Shown: positions 6,879 through 15,402, counted from the first letter of the stretch. The stretch: 48,164 bases of DNA from an uncultured Collinsella sp. (GCA_900541145.1 UQIH01000017.1:1-48164); one strand, 5' to 3'. Made by a program: numbers and translations. Notes: generated by a model not told the origin, from the letters alone.

Positions 6879-9440
6879 GTGTCTGATCAACAGCAAGAAA
6901 ACGAAATAACGACGACGCAAGCCGCTCCCGCTGCACCGGTTGCGTCGGACCAGGTCGCGGCGCCCGCGCATGCCTCGGCTCCTGAGACGCCTAAGGCTGC
7001 TTCGACGCCTACGCCTGCAACGGCTGAGAAGGCCGTGCCTGCAACTGGTGAGGAGGCTGCTCCGGCAAAGCCCAAGCGTACGCGCCGCACGGCCAAGCCT
7101 GCTGCTGACGGCGAGGAGGTCACCAAGCCCAAGCGCCGTACCACGCGCATGACGCGCGTCAAGCGCACCGTTGCAGCTGACTCCTCGGCGCCGATTTCCG
7201 ATGAGGTCGCGCAGGCACGTGCGTTGGCGCAGATTAGCGAGGCTCAGGTGGTGCGCGCCCGCCGTCGTGCTGCCGAGCGCGAGGCCGCGGCTCTGACCGA
7301 GCTTGCAGCTCCGTCTGTGCCCGAGACGCCTGCCGCCACCGAGACCCCTGTCGCCGACCAGCCGACCGAGAAGCCGGTACCGCGCACACGCCGTCGCACG
7401 GCTGCTAAGGCCGAGCAGGTTGTCGATCAGGTAACCCCCGAGCTCACTGAGGCTTCGGTCCGTTCCGCGGCAGGGGAGGGCACATCGCCTGTTGAGCTCG
7501 CTGCGCCTGTCGAGGCCAGCGAAGTTCCCGTTGTCGATCCGGCTTTGCGCCCGCACCGTCGCGGTCGCAAGCCCAAGGCCTTCGTCGAGGCAGAGAAGGC
7601 CGCAGCCGCAGCTGCAGCTGCTCGGGATGCTGCGGCGACCGCCGAGTCTGCAACCGCTGCCGATGCACCCGTTCAGGATGCTGCGACTTCCGAGGCCGCT
7701 CCCGCCGATGCCGAGCCCGCCGACGTCCGCCCCGGTCGCAGCCGTCGCACTGCTGTTAAGCGCACGTCCAAGGCTAAGGCTGCCAAGAAGGGTGCGTCCG
7801 AGGATTCCGACGAGACGACCGCCGATGCATCGACTGATGCCGCCGAGCCCCAAGACGTCGAACAGCCTGCGTCCGAGAAGCCCAAGCGCGGTCGTAAGAA
7901 GTCCGCTAAGGCCAAGGCGTCCGAGCATCAGGCTGATGTCGAAGCGCAGGTCGATTCTGGCGCCGAGGCCAATGAAGCCGCTGCGGTCAATGCCGACGCC
8001 GCCGCAACCGATGCTGCCGCGCCCGCCGAGGCCGAAGACGGCACTCGTTCCAACCGTCGCCAGCACAAGCGCAACGAGGAACGCAACGAGCGCAACAACG
8101 ACCGTCGCAACCGTCAGCGCGACCGCAAGCAGCGCAATAAGGAGCGCAATGCCGCTCCGACTGAGCCCACGCTTTCGCGCGAGGAGCTCGCGGCCATGAA
8201 GGTCGCCGAGCTGCGCGAGAAGGCCAAGGAGTTCGAGATTGAGACGACCGGCAAGAAGAAGGCCGAACTCGTCGAAGAGATCTACGTCACCGCCGCGAAG
8301 GCCGAGGGCTTCCGCGACATCAAGGGCATTCTGCAGATTCGCCCGGACAGCTCCGGCATCATCCACGCCCATGGCTACATGAAGTCCAACGACGACGCCT
8401 TCGTGCCCGCCTACCTCATCCGCTCCGCGCGCCTGCGCACGGGCGACGTCATCGAGGGCTCGCTGCGTCCTTCGCGCGGCGGCGACAAGCGCGCCGGCCT
8501 CGCCAAAATCACGACCGTCAACGGTCTAGACCCCGAGCAGATTCGCAACCGTCCCAAGTTCGGCGACCTCACCCCGGTCTATCCCAACGAGCCGCTGCGC
8601 ATGGAGCACGGCAAAGACTCCATTACCGGTCGCGCCATCGACATCGTGTCGCCGATCGGCAAGGGTCAGCGTGGCCTGATCGTGTCCCCGCCCAAGGCCG
8701 GCAAGACCACGATCCTCAAGAAGATCTGCCAGTCTATCTCGATTAACAACCCCGAGGTGCACCTCATCTGCCTGCTCGTCGACGAGCGCCCCGAAGAGGT
8801 CACCGATATGCAGCGTTCCATCAAGGGTGAGGTTGTGGCGTCGACCTTCGATATGCCCGCCGACAACCACACTCGCGTGGCAGAGCTCGTCATCGAGCGC
8901 GCAAAACGCATCGTGGAGCTGGGCGGCGATGTTGTGGTGGTGCTCGACTCCATCACGCGTCTTGCCCGCGCCTACAACTTGGCGGCGCCCGCCTCGGGTC
9001 GCATCCTTTCGGGCGGCGTCGATTCGGCGGCCCTGTATCCGCCCAAGCGCTTCCTGGGCGCAGCCCGTAATATCGAGAACGGTGGCTCGCTCACTATCCT
9101 GGCCTCTGCCCTCATCGACACCGGTTCCAAGATGGACGAGGTCATCTTTGAGGAGTTCAAGGGCACCGGCAACATGGAGCTTAAGCTCGACCGCGACCTG
9201 GCCGATCGCCGCATCTTCCCGGCTATCGACCCCGTTGCCTCCGGTACGCGTAACGAGGACCTGTTGGTCGACGAGCAGATGCGTCCGTTTGTCTTTGGCC
9301 TGCGTCGCATTCTTGCCGGCATGAACAACACCGAGCGCGCAGCCGCGTCGTTTATCAAGGGTCTTAAGGGCACCAACACCAACCAGGAGTTCCTGGTGCG
9401 TTCGGCCAAAAAGCACAGCGACTACGAGCAGACTTTCTAG
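6879..9440 (+). CDS. rho: transcription termination factor Rho with long N-terminal extension
   Basis: RNA-dependent hexameric ATPase/translocase that ends transcription. 853 residues against about 420 for E. coli Rho. Residues 1 to about 430 are a low-complexity Ala/Pro/Glu extension with repeated basic patches (PKRTRR, PKRRTTR, PRTRRRTA, KPKRGRKK) and, near 400, a stretch rich in Arg and Asn (NERNNDRRNRQRDRKQRN). Then come the Rho N-terminal SAP-like helices (about 432-470), the cold-shock-type RNA-binding domain (about 475-560), Walker A PPKAGKTT near 605, Walker B VVVLDSITRLARAYN near 690, and the R-loop region around RRIFPAIDPVASGTRNEDLL. Such extensions are known in actinobacterial Rho. 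The start is GTG at 6879 with only a weak purine-rich site, so the true start is the least certain part. Confidence 0.96.
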   Translation: MSDQQQENEITTTQAAPAAPVASDQVAAPAHASAPETPKAASTPTPATAEKAVPATGEEAAPAKPKRTRRTAKPAADGEEVTKPKRRTTRMTRVKRTVAADSSAPISDEVAQARALAQISEAQVVRARRRAAEREAAALTELAAPSVPETPAATETPVADQPTEKPVPRTRRRTAAKAEQVVDQVTPELTEASVRSAAGEGTSPVELAAPVEASEVPVVDPALRPHRRGRKPKAFVEAEKAAAAAAAARDAAATAESATAADAPVQDAATSEAAPADAEPADVRPGRSRRTAVKRTSKAKAAKKGASEDSDETTADASTDAAEPQDVEQPASEKPKRGRKKSAKAKASEHQADVEAQVDSGAEANEAAAVNADAAATDAAAPAEAEDGTRSNRRQHKRNEERNERNNDRRNRQRDRKQRNKERNAAPTEPTLSREELAAMKVAELREKAKEFEIETTGKKKAELVEEIYVTAAKAEGFRDIKGILQIRPDSSGIIHAHGYMKSNDDAFVPAYLIRSARLRTGDVIEGSLRPSRGGDKRAGLAKITTVNGLDPEQIRNRPKFGDLTPVYPNEPLRMEHGKDSITGRAIDIVSPIGKGQRGLIVSPPKAGKTTILKKICQSISINNPEVHLICLLVDERPEEVTDMQRSIKGEVVASTFDMPADNHTRVAELVIERAKRIVELGGDVVVVLDSITRLARAYNLAAPASGRILSGGVDSAALYPPKRFLGAARNIENGGSLTILASALIDTGSKMDEVIFEEFKGTGNMELKLDRDLADRRIFPAIDPVASGTRNEDLLVDEQMRPFVFGLRRILAGMNNTERAAASFIKGLKGTNTNQEFLVRSAKKHSDYEQTF

Positions 9441-9480
9441 GTTGTCATCCACACGCAGCGATAGTCATCAATGCAATAAA

Positions 9481-9509
9481 GGGTCGGGGCTTTGAGCCTC
9501 GGCCCTTTT
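9481..9509 (+). terminator. terminator of rho
   Basis: GGGTCGGGGC (9481-9490), loop TTTGA, GCCTCGGCCC (9496-9505), then TTTT. Two G-T wobbles. It stands 41 bp after the rho stop. A 240-bp stretch without a gene follows before the next start; nothing else is evident in it. Confidence 0.8.
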
Positions 9510-9751
9510 CTATATCGTCGCTCCGCGCTTTTTTGACCATAAGACTGGCAAGCAGCAGGTTTCCCGTTTCAATCCGACATCGTCGCTTGCAATCGACAGG
9601 GCGGTTTCGCATAATAGCTTTTAAGCTTCGCGACGGAAAACGCAGATGAAACGAACCATATACCGTTGCTTTGGGGCATAGCCCCGCTTCATCTTCTCTC
9701 GCGCAGCCAACTGAATGATGCGATTTGGGTGCTGGAAGATGGGGAGAGCTC

Positions 9752-11152
9752 ATGGCTTCTTCTGATGCAACACAACGAGCAGTCCTTGCCGGACTTTCGT
9801 GCGGGATTGGCCTTGCCGCTCCCGTGGTTATGTATGCCGCGACGCTGCCGTTTTCGTCTGTGAACGAGACGGTCGTGGCGGGTGCGGTTCCCTTCGCCGT
9901 GGGCGCGGTGGCGGGCGTGGGTATCTATGCCGCCTCGCTGGGTATCTCCGAGTATCGTGCGCAGCGTGAAGAGCGTCTGTTCCAGCCCGATGCCATGGGC
10001 GGTGCCGCCAATCTCAATCAGCATCAAAGCGAGTTCAAGACCGCCTCGATTCCAGCTCAGCAGCAGGATGCGACTCCTTACGCTGCGGCTTCTGCTTCTC
10101 AGGCTCAGGCGGAGCAGTCTACCTCGGCATTCCTTTCCGGCCTGACTGGTGCGTTCCAGTGCCGTCATGCCGATGATGGTGTCCCTACCATCGCTCGAGC
10201 CGCAGATGCTATGGACGAGGCCGAGGCTTGGTCCATGATCGACAGTATGCTCGACGACGATTCGCCGGTGAGCTGCGACCCTGCACACTCGCGCGACGTC
10301 TATCAAGTCGCCATCGACGAGCTCACCAACGGCGGGCAGACCGGCTCCTTCAATCGCGACGACATCGCCGCCGCGGCGCGTGCCGTATCGGGCTCCCAGG
10401 CCGCCCCTGCGGGCAGCACTGCGGCTTTCGTGGCACTCGTTGCCAACGCGGCATCCAATAACGCCTACAGCGCTACCTCGGCGGACACGAACGCTTCTGC
10501 CGATAATTCGTACGTTGATGAAGCCATGACCGCGGACGAGGAGGCCGTTGCCGCCCGCCGTGCCGCCGAGAGCTCGCTTTGGGGCGCTCCTGCCCAGCAG
10601 CAGGCGGCTGAGGCTGCGCCGTACAATGCAAACCTTGCCAGTATGCCTATCATCTCCGGTGCCGCGGACATCGATCTCGATGACCTCGATGAGCCTGCGG
10701 CCATCACCGCATCGATTGATGCCCAAGATCGCATCGACACCGGCGACCTTCCGGACGCCTCGCTCGAGGTTGATGTCCCCATGGCCGATTACTCGGGCCA
10801 CGAGGACATGTGGGCCGCCGCCACCGCGATTCTGGATGAGATTGACGAGCCCGCTCCTGTTGCAGCCCCCGCTCCCGTCGCTGCCTCTCAGCCCGCTGCC
10901 CCCGCCTATGTCGGCCGTCACAGCGCTGTGTTCCCCGAGGATACTGCCCGTATCTCGCGCGAGAGCATCGAGCGGGCCGAGGCTATTGCCGCCGGCATTA
11001 TGGAAAACCGTCGTCACGAGCGCGTCAATCAGATCCTCGAGGAAGAGATCGAGCGCCTGCAGTCCTCTACCGCCAAGCGTACGGGCCGTGCCTACCTGAG
11101 CGTTATCGAGGGCGGTACCGCCAGCTTCGCGCCGCTCCGCGCGGAGGCATAA
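9752..11152 (+). CDS. hypothetical membrane-anchored acidic Ala-rich protein
   Basis: Function unknown. From the ATG at 9752 (GGGGAG 5 nt upstream) the protein is 466 residues. Two hydrophobic segments at about residues 9-30 (LAGLSCGIGLAAPVVMYAA) and 38-60 (VVAGAVPFAVGAVAGVGIYA) form a hairpin-like anchor, followed by a charged EYRAQREERLF stretch. The rest is a long Ala/Asp/Glu-rich, probably disordered tail with recurring short acidic pieces (SMIDSMLDDDSP, IDLDDLDEPA, ILDEIDEPAP) and a C-terminal helix rich in Arg and Glu (IMENRRHERVNQILEEEIE) that may form a coiled coil. It is followed by a VanZ-family gene after 7 bp, so both are probably one operon; an envelope role is inferred. Confidence 0.8.
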   Translation: MASSDATQRAVLAGLSCGIGLAAPVVMYAATLPFSSVNETVVAGAVPFAVGAVAGVGIYAASLGISEYRAQREERLFQPDAMGGAANLNQHQSEFKTASIPAQQQDATPYAAASASQAQAEQSTSAFLSGLTGAFQCRHADDGVPTIARAADAMDEAEAWSMIDSMLDDDSPVSCDPAHSRDVYQVAIDELTNGGQTGSFNRDDIAAAARAVSGSQAAPAGSTAAFVALVANAASNNAYSATSADTNASADNSYVDEAMTADEEAVAARRAAESSLWGAPAQQQAAEAAPYNANLASMPIISGAADIDLDDLDEPAAITASIDAQDRIDTGDLPDASLEVDVPMADYSGHEDMWAAATAILDEIDEPAPVAAPAPVAASQPAAPAYVGRHSAVFPEDTARISRESIERAEAIAAGIMENRRHERVNQILEEEIERLQSSTAKRTGRAYLSVIEGGTASFAPLRAEA

Positions 11153-11159
11153 CTTCTGC

Positions 11160-11609
11160 ATGGTTAAGATCAATCGAAAATGGGCGGTTGTAACCTGCCT
11201 GATGGCGCTCTTGATCTGGGGCAATTCGCTGGTTCCCGGCTCGGGGTCGGGCTCGCTGAGCCTAACGGTCATGGAAGCTATCCGCGGTTTCCTGCACGGC
11301 GTGGGACTTCCATATGAATGGGTGACCAACTTTGTTGTTCGCAAGTGCGCGCATTTTACCGAGTATATGGTGCTCGGCATCTTGGCAACGCACGCCTTTG
11401 ATTTTGAGGGCCGGCGCACCTTTGACGTGCTGCTGCCCACGGCGGTGTTCCTGCTGCTGATTCCCTCGATCGACGAGACGATTCAGCTCTTTGTGCCGGG
11501 ACGCGCCGGCATGATCACCGATGTGATGATCGACTGCTGTGGAGCGGCAACGGGCGTTGTGCTCCGATATCTCTTACGGTCGCTGATGTGCGCCAAAAAG
11601 GCCGACTAG
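11160..11609 (+). CDS. VanZ family integral membrane protein
   Basis: 149 residues with the VanZ-like pattern: an N-terminal membrane segment (about 8-25), the conserved VVRKCAHFTEYMVLG block entering the second segment (about 62-80), a third near 90-105, then DETIQLFVPGRAGMITDVMIDC followed by a last segment. VanZ of Tn1546 gives low-level teicoplanin resistance, but most chromosomal members are uncharacterised envelope proteins, so no resistance is claimed. The ATG is 7 bp after the preceding stop with GGAGG 12 nt upstream. The gene's stop codon lies inside the left arm of the terminator hairpin. Confidence 0.88.
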   Translation: MVKINRKWAVVTCLMALLIWGNSLVPGSGSGSLSLTVMEAIRGFLHGVGLPYEWVTNFVVRKCAHFTEYMVLGILATHAFDFEGRRTFDVLLPTAVFLLLIPSIDETIQLFVPGRAGMITDVMIDCCGAATGVVLRYLLRSLMCAKKAD

Positions 11610-11640
11610 GACGTATGTTTGGTCCTAGGCGGCCTTTTTT
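11598..11640 (+). terminator. terminator overlapping the vanZ-family stop codon
   Basis: AAGGCCGACTAGGAC (11598-11612) pairs with GTCCTAGGCGGCCTT (11622-11636) with one mismatch; a T-run follows to 11640. The TAG stop (11607-11609) is within the stem, so a ribosome reaching the stop would cover the left arm. Confidence 0.85.
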
Positions 11641-11722
11641 ATTTGAGGACTTATATGAGGCGTGGTGGCGTCGTTCCGTAGGTCGGATTTGTCGGGCGCG
11701 CCACGCCCTGTGGGTGCGTCTG

Positions 11723-12613
11723 CTACTGAAGCGCCTGTGCGCCCAGGGCCAGGCAGCCCATAATGCCCTGCTTGCCCTCGAGGCTGTTGTTGACGATGTA
11801 GTTATCGATGTCGTTGACCTCGGGCGTGACGATATAGCCGTTGAGCATCTCGGCGCACTTCTTGCGCGCGAGCGGCACGATGGGGGTGTGGTCGGCCACG
11901 CCGCCGCCGATGATGATCTTTTGCGGCGCGTAGCACAGCGTGTAGGTCATGAGCGCCTGTGCCAGATAGCCGGCGAGCAGGTCCATGGCCTCCGGGTCAT
12001 CGGCCATGTCTCCAGCGCTCTTGCCATCCCAGCGCTTTTTAACGCCGGGGCCGGCGATGAGGCCCTCTAGGCAGTTGTCGTGGAAGGGGCAGGCGCTGTG
12101 CTCGCCAATGGTGTCGCGCGGGTCGCGCGTGACCAGGATGTGGCCGGCCTCGGGATGCATCATGCCGTGCACGAGCTGGCCGCCCGAGAGCACGCCGGCG
12201 CCCACACCGGTACCGATGGTCAGATACACAACGTCAGTGAGGCCCTGGGCGCAACCAAAGGTGACCTCGCCCAGGCAGGCGACGTTGACGTCGGTGTCGT
12301 AGCCACAGGGGATATTGAGCTCGTTTTGGATGGTGCCCAGCAGGTCGAAGTAGCGCCATGCCGTTTTGGGCGTCTCCAGGATCTTGCCGTATTGGGGCGA
12401 AGCGGGGTTGACTGCGGTGGGGCCAAAGGCGCCGATGCCCAGTGCGGCGATGCCCTTGTCGGCAAACCATGCATTGACGGCCTCAACGGTCTCCTGCGGG
12501 GTCGTGGTCGCGATCTGCTCACGCTCCAGGACCGTACCGTCTGCATAGCCCGTGGCGCAGACCATCTTGGTGCCGCCGGCCTCGAGCGCTCCGATAAGCT
12601 GCTGTTCTGCCAT
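11723..12613 (-). CDS. ROK family sugar kinase, fructokinase-like
   Basis: Cytoplasmic ATP-dependent hexose kinase. 296 residues with the ROK pattern: N-terminal phosphate-binding GALEAGGTKMVCA, YDTDVNVACLGE containing the catalytic Asp of the TDVN type, and TIGTGVGAGV. The zinc site appears as HPEAGH followed by CPFHDNCLEG, the HxxxCx-type arrangement of bacterial fructokinases such as B. subtilis GmuE/YdhR. This makes fructokinase more likely than glucokinase, but substrate is inferred. The ATG follows AGAGAGGAA. It reads left, facing the VanZ operon, and is separated from the aminotransferase gene by a terminator, so it is probably transcribed alone. Confidence 0.9.
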   Translation of the reverse strand: MAEQQLIGALEAGGTKMVCATGYADGTVLEREQIATTTPQETVEAVNAWFADKGIAALGIGAFGPTAVNPASPQYGKILETPKTAWRYFDLLGTIQNELNIPCGYDTDVNVACLGEVTFGCAQGLTDVVYLTIGTGVGAGVLSGGQLVHGMMHPEAGHILVTRDPRDTIGEHSACPFHDNCLEGLIAGPGVKKRWDGKSAGDMADDPEAMDLLAGYLAQALMTYTLCYAPQKIIIGGGVADHTPIVPLARKKCAEMLNGYIVTPEVNDIDNYIVNNSLEGKQGIMGCLALGAQALQ

Positions 12614-12686
12614 AGTATTCCTCTCTCTGGGACGAGTTGCTCCGTGACTAAAGTATAGGGCTCTAAACCATTTAAGAAAGCGCTAT

Positions 12687-12729
12687 AAAAAGAAGCCTCG
12701 CAACGTGGCGGGCGGTGCGGGGCTTCTTT
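12687..12729 (-). terminator. terminator of the aminotransferase gene
   Basis: Read on the minus strand: AAAGAAGCCCCGCA (12729-12716), 13-nt loop, TGCGAGGCTTCTTT (12702-12689), then more T. Thirteen Watson-Crick pairs and one wobble, 26 bp beyond the aminotransferase stop. Confidence 0.85.
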
Positions 12730-12754
12730 GGTTGCTTTAGTTGCCGGGCCGTCC

Positions 12755-13936
12755 TTACCCGCGCGGCTTGATTTTATCACGTAGCAACTTGAGGTTCTCC
12801 AGTGCCGCGTTAAGCGTCTCGTCCCGCTTGGCAAAATGGAAACGAATCAGATGGTTGACGGGCTCGCGGAAGAAGCTCGAGCCGGGCACGGCGCCCACGC
12901 CCACCTTGGATGCGAGGTCCTCGCAGAATTCGAGGTCGCTGTCATAGCCAAACTCAGAGATGTCCATCATGACGTAGTAGGCGCCCTGCGGTACGTTGTG
13001 CTTAAGTCCGATACTATCGAGCCCTTGGCAGAACAGGTCGCGTTTGGCGGTATAGAGGTCAAGGACCTCATCGTAATAGCTGTCGTCGAAGTTGAGGGCG
13101 GTGACGACGGCTTCCTGCAGGGGAGCGGCGGCACCCACGGTGAGAAAGTCGTGGACCTTCTTGATACGCTCGGTGATCTGGGCCGGGGCGATGGTGTAGC
13201 CCAGGCGCCAACCGGTGATGGAGTACGTCTTAGACAGCGAGCTGCAGCTGATGGTTCGCTCGAACATGCTGGGCAGCGTGGCCATATAGACGTGCTCGTG
13301 GGGCGCGTAGACGATGTGCTCGTATACCTCGTCGGTAATGCAGTAGGCGTCGTACTTTTTGCAGAGGTCGGCGATGAAGGTGAGCTCCTCGCGCGTAAAG
13401 ACCTTGCCGCAAGGGTTGGAAGGGTTGCACAGGACGATGGCCTTGGGGTCGTTGTCGCGGAAGGCTGCCTCGAGCGTCTCGCGGTCAAAGTCGAACGTGG
13501 GCGGGTTGAGCGGCACATAGATGGGCTCGGCACCCGAGAGAATGGTGTCAGCGCCGTAGTTCTCGTAGAACGGCGAGAAGATGACGACCTTGTCTCCGGG
13601 GTTCGTAACCGTCATCATGGCGGCCATCATGGCCTCGGTGGAGCCGCAGGTGACCACGATATTCTGGTTGGGGTCGATCGGCATGCCCATAAAGTGCTCC
13701 TGTTTGGCGGCGAGCGCCTCGCGCATGGCCTGGGAGCCCCAGGTAATGGAGTACTGGTGGTAGAGCGGCTTGGGGTCGGCGGCGATGGTGCTCAGGCTGT
13801 TGAGCAGCTGCGCCGGAGGATCGAAGTCGGGGAAGCCCTGCGACAGGTTGACGGCATCGTACTTATTGGAGATGCGTGTCATGCGGCGGATGACCGAATC
13901 GGTAAATGTTGCCGTGCGGTTGGAGAGTTCTTTCAT
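12755..13936 (-). CDS. PLP-dependent class I/II aminotransferase
   Basis: Fold-type I aminotransferase, 393 residues, of the aspartate/kynurenine/methionine aminotransferase branch. Seen: NLSQGFPDFDPP near residue 30, CGSTEAMMAAMM for the phosphate cup, NPSNPCGKVF (the NP-x-NP-x-G block), DEVYEH containing the Asp that contacts the pyridine nitrogen, the PLP lysine in SLSKTYSITGWRLGY, and a C-terminal RFHFAKRDETL with the substrate-carboxylate Arg. The Asn/Asp and Lys are all present, so it should be active; the amino acid used cannot be told. AAAGGA precedes the ATG. It is a single-gene unit with its own terminator. Confidence 0.92.
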   Translation of the reverse strand: MKELSNRTATFTDSVIRRMTRISNKYDAVNLSQGFPDFDPPAQLLNSLSTIAADPKPLYHQYSITWGSQAMREALAAKQEHFMGMPIDPNQNIVVTCGSTEAMMAAMMTVTNPGDKVVIFSPFYENYGADTILSGAEPIYVPLNPPTFDFDRETLEAAFRDNDPKAIVLCNPSNPCGKVFTREELTFIADLCKKYDAYCITDEVYEHIVYAPHEHVYMATLPSMFERTISCSSLSKTYSITGWRLGYTIAPAQITERIKKVHDFLTVGAAAPLQEAVVTALNFDDSYYDEVLDLYTAKRDLFCQGLDSIGLKHNVPQGAYYVMMDISEFGYDSDLEFCEDLASKVGVGAVPGSSFFREPVNHLIRFHFAKRDETLNAALENLKLLRDKIKPRG

Positions 13937-14101
13937 GCCGGTCCTTTCGAGGATTTGCAGTGGGGCAAGTTTACTCCTATGGAACCGGTGGGAATTGCTC
14001 GAAACGCGCTCGAAAAACTCTTTTCAAAATTCTTGAAAATTGGGGCTTGCATCGCGTGGCGTTCCTTGCAATAATAGTCGAGCGCGAAGCGCACAGGACA
14101 C

Positions 14102-14179
14102 GGTGGGTGTAGCTCAGTTGGCTAGAGCGACGGGTTGTGGTCCCGTAGGTCGAGGGTTCGAGTCCCTTTACCCACCCCA
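14102..14179 (+). tRNA. tRNA-His (anticodon GTG)
   Basis: Complete cloverleaf including CCA. The anticodon GTG is in GGGTTGTGGTCCC. The extra G at 14102 opposite the C at position 73 (14176) is the G-1 typical of tRNA-His. T-arm GAGGGTTCGAGTCCCTT and D-arm AGCTCAGTTGGCTAGAGC are present. CCA is encoded at 14177-14179. Confidence 0.97.
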
Positions 14180-14201
14180 GTTCTTGCTTCGTGTTGATAT
14201 C

Positions 14202-14277
14202 GGGTCGTTAGCTCAGTTGGTAGAGCAGGGGACTCTTAATCCCAAGGTCCAGGGTTCGACCCCCTGACGGCCCACCA
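14202..14277 (+). tRNA. tRNA-Lys (anticodon CTT)
   Basis: Acceptor GGGTCGT pairs with ACGGCCC (one wobble), anticodon CTT in GGACTCTTAATCCC, T-arm CAGGGTTCGACCCCCTG, encoded CCA at 14275-14277. It follows tRNA-His by 22 bp, so the two are probably co-transcribed. Its last 20 bases are duplicated at 14437. Confidence 0.97.
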
Positions 14278-14345
14278 AAGCATGTTAAGACGGTCAACGA
14301 AAGTTGGCCGTCTTTTTTTGTTGAGCTCGCATGGGATCGAACCCG
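14258..14345 (+). repeat. tRNA-Lys 3'-end repeat, unit A (in the intact tRNA)
   Basis: An 88-bp unit running from the tRNA-Lys T-arm through its terminator to ATGGGATCGAACCCG. It is repeated imperfectly as unit B at 14437-14524. The first 19 bases (GACCCCCTGACGGCCCACC) are identical in both units. Confidence 0.8.
14287..14319 (+). terminator. terminator of the tRNA-His/tRNA-Lys transcript
   Basis: AAGACGGTCAAC (14287-14298), GAAA tetraloop, GTTGGCCGTCTT (14303-14314), followed by T residues to 14319. One wobble pair. Confidence 0.9.
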
Positions 14346-14436
14346 AAAGGGCGCGGAGCTGAGAAAACGCGTAAGCGTTTGCTAGTGCAGCGCGCAAGGC
14401 GCCTTGGCGCCGCAGCGGCCACCTGCGCAGCAGGCT

Positions 14437-14524
14437 GACCCCCTGACGGCCCACCCAAAGATTGTTAAAGTGACTGGCTCAGGCTGGTCGCTTTTTTTGT
14501 TGACCTTTCATGGGGTCGAACCCG
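14437..14524 (+). repeat. tRNA-Lys 3'-end repeat, unit B (attachment-site-like copy)
   Basis: Starts with the same 19 bases as the tRNA-Lys 3' end, then has a terminator-type hairpin at the same offset whose stem bases differ from unit A yet still pair, then TTTTTTTGTTGAC and ATGGGGTCGAACCCG. The 91 bp between the units hold short palindromes (AAACGC-GTAA-GCGTTT at 14365-14380; GGCGCC twice). This is what a tRNA-targeting integration, later lost, or a tandem tRNA duplication followed by deletion would leave. Confidence 0.7.
14467..14498 (+). terminator. terminator hairpin in repeat unit B
   Basis: AAAGTGACTGGC (14467-14478) pairs with GCTGGTCGCTTT (14483-14494) with wobbles and a mismatch, followed by T residues. 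It is the counterpart of the terminator in unit A. Confidence 0.6.
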
Positions 14525-14541
14525 TCGGGGCACAGCTGCTT

Positions 14542-15402
14542 TCACAGATCGAGTCTACCCTGGGGATCGGTAAAACCGTCTGTACCCTCCTTGAGTTTCT
14601 TCTCGTCTGCCTTCACACGACGCTCGAGCTTTTTTGTATCCTCGGCAGGCGGTAGGTTCTCGGGGACAATTCCGCGGTCGATGAGGCTGCCACGCACGCT
14701 TGTGTTGTTCTCGACGTGCTCTTGCTTGATCTGGTCCAGGCCGTACAGGTCGTGTTCCTCGGCGTTGAAGGCCGTCATCGAGTTCGTAAGGTCCTTTGCT
14801 TTGATGAGGACATCGGCTAACCTGTCCGCCAATGCCGCGCTCTTGGGTACGCCGAGCTGCTGCTTCATTTCCGCCGTGCTTCTGCCGCCGAATAACGCTT
14901 CATCGCCCTTCGACTTGATGATCGCGAATCCTTTGGAGTCCACGCCGCGTTTGAACGCAATACCCGAGAGCTGTTTCTCTGAATCGGATAGCGAGTGGCG
15001 CGCCTGCAGGCGCTGAATCTCTGCGAAGCGCTGCTCTATGAGCTCTTGGCGGCGCGTCTGCACGGCAAAGTATGCCTGGGCGAGCGCGATCTCTGGCTTG
15101 TTTGAATCTCCGTTCTGTGCGATTAAATAGCATGCATAGCGCGTAAGTTTGTAGTCTTTAACCGCGCGAGCGGCGACACCGGCAGTTACCATTTTCGTGG
15201 TGTCACGAAAATAGGAATCAACTGGAGTTTTGTTTGTTTCGCATGAGACTTTTGCCCTCTTAACAACTTCGGCGAAGTTCTCCCATCGAGTGTACCCCAT
15301 GGGTTCCATTAAATCGCGTGCGAGCCAATACTCAACGCCGTCTTCCACATTGGCGTAGCTATCAAGTTCGACACGCCACTTCTCGATATCTCTACTGTCC
15401 AT
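14542..15402 (-). CDS. dinD: DNA damage-inducible protein D-like (DinD, BRO-N type)
   Basis: 286 residues matching the DinD family: an N-terminal BRO-N-like DNA-binding region (DGVEYWLARDLMEPMGYTRW, about 22-41, then FAEVVKRAKVSCE), a middle DYKLTRYACYLIAQNGD, and a helical C-terminal half with FAIIKSKGDEALFGG and SMTAFNAEEHDLYG. In E. coli DinD is SOS-induced and inhibits RecA filament pairing. No recognisable LexA box of the actinobacterial GAAC-N4-GTTC type was found upstream, so SOS control is not shown. GAGGAGG precedes the ATG. It lies beside the duplicated tRNA-Lys end and is likely cargo of a former integrated element. Confidence 0.85.
   Translation of the reverse strand: MDSRDIEKWRVELDSYANVEDGVEYWLARDLMEPMGYTRWENFAEVVKRAKVSCETNKTPVDSYFRDTTKMVTAGVAARAVKDYKLTRYACYLIAQNGDSNKPEIALAQAYFAVQTRRQELIEQRFAEIQRLQARHSLSDSEKQLSGIAFKRGVDSKGFAIIKSKGDEALFGGRSTAEMKQQLGVPKSAALADRLADVLIKAKDLTNSMTAFNAEEHDLYGLDQIKQEHVENNTSVRGSLIDRGIVPENLPPAEDTKKLERRVKADEKKLKEGTDGFTDPQGRLDL

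Noticed and set aside
6729..8372. Long open frame antisense to rho (547 codons)
   Set aside because: It mirrors the high-GC coding frame of rho, has low-complexity Gly/Leu/Arg composition and no ribosome site; rho is certain on the other strand.
9689..11440. Long antisense open frame over the acidic membrane-anchored protein gene and the VanZ-family gene
   Set aside because: The plus-strand frames have proper starts with ribosome sites, membrane segments and a VanZ pattern; the antisense frame has none.
11160..11609. Glycopeptide resistance gene vanZ
   Set aside because: Only the family fits; no van cluster genes are near, and most VanZ-family proteins have no resistance role.
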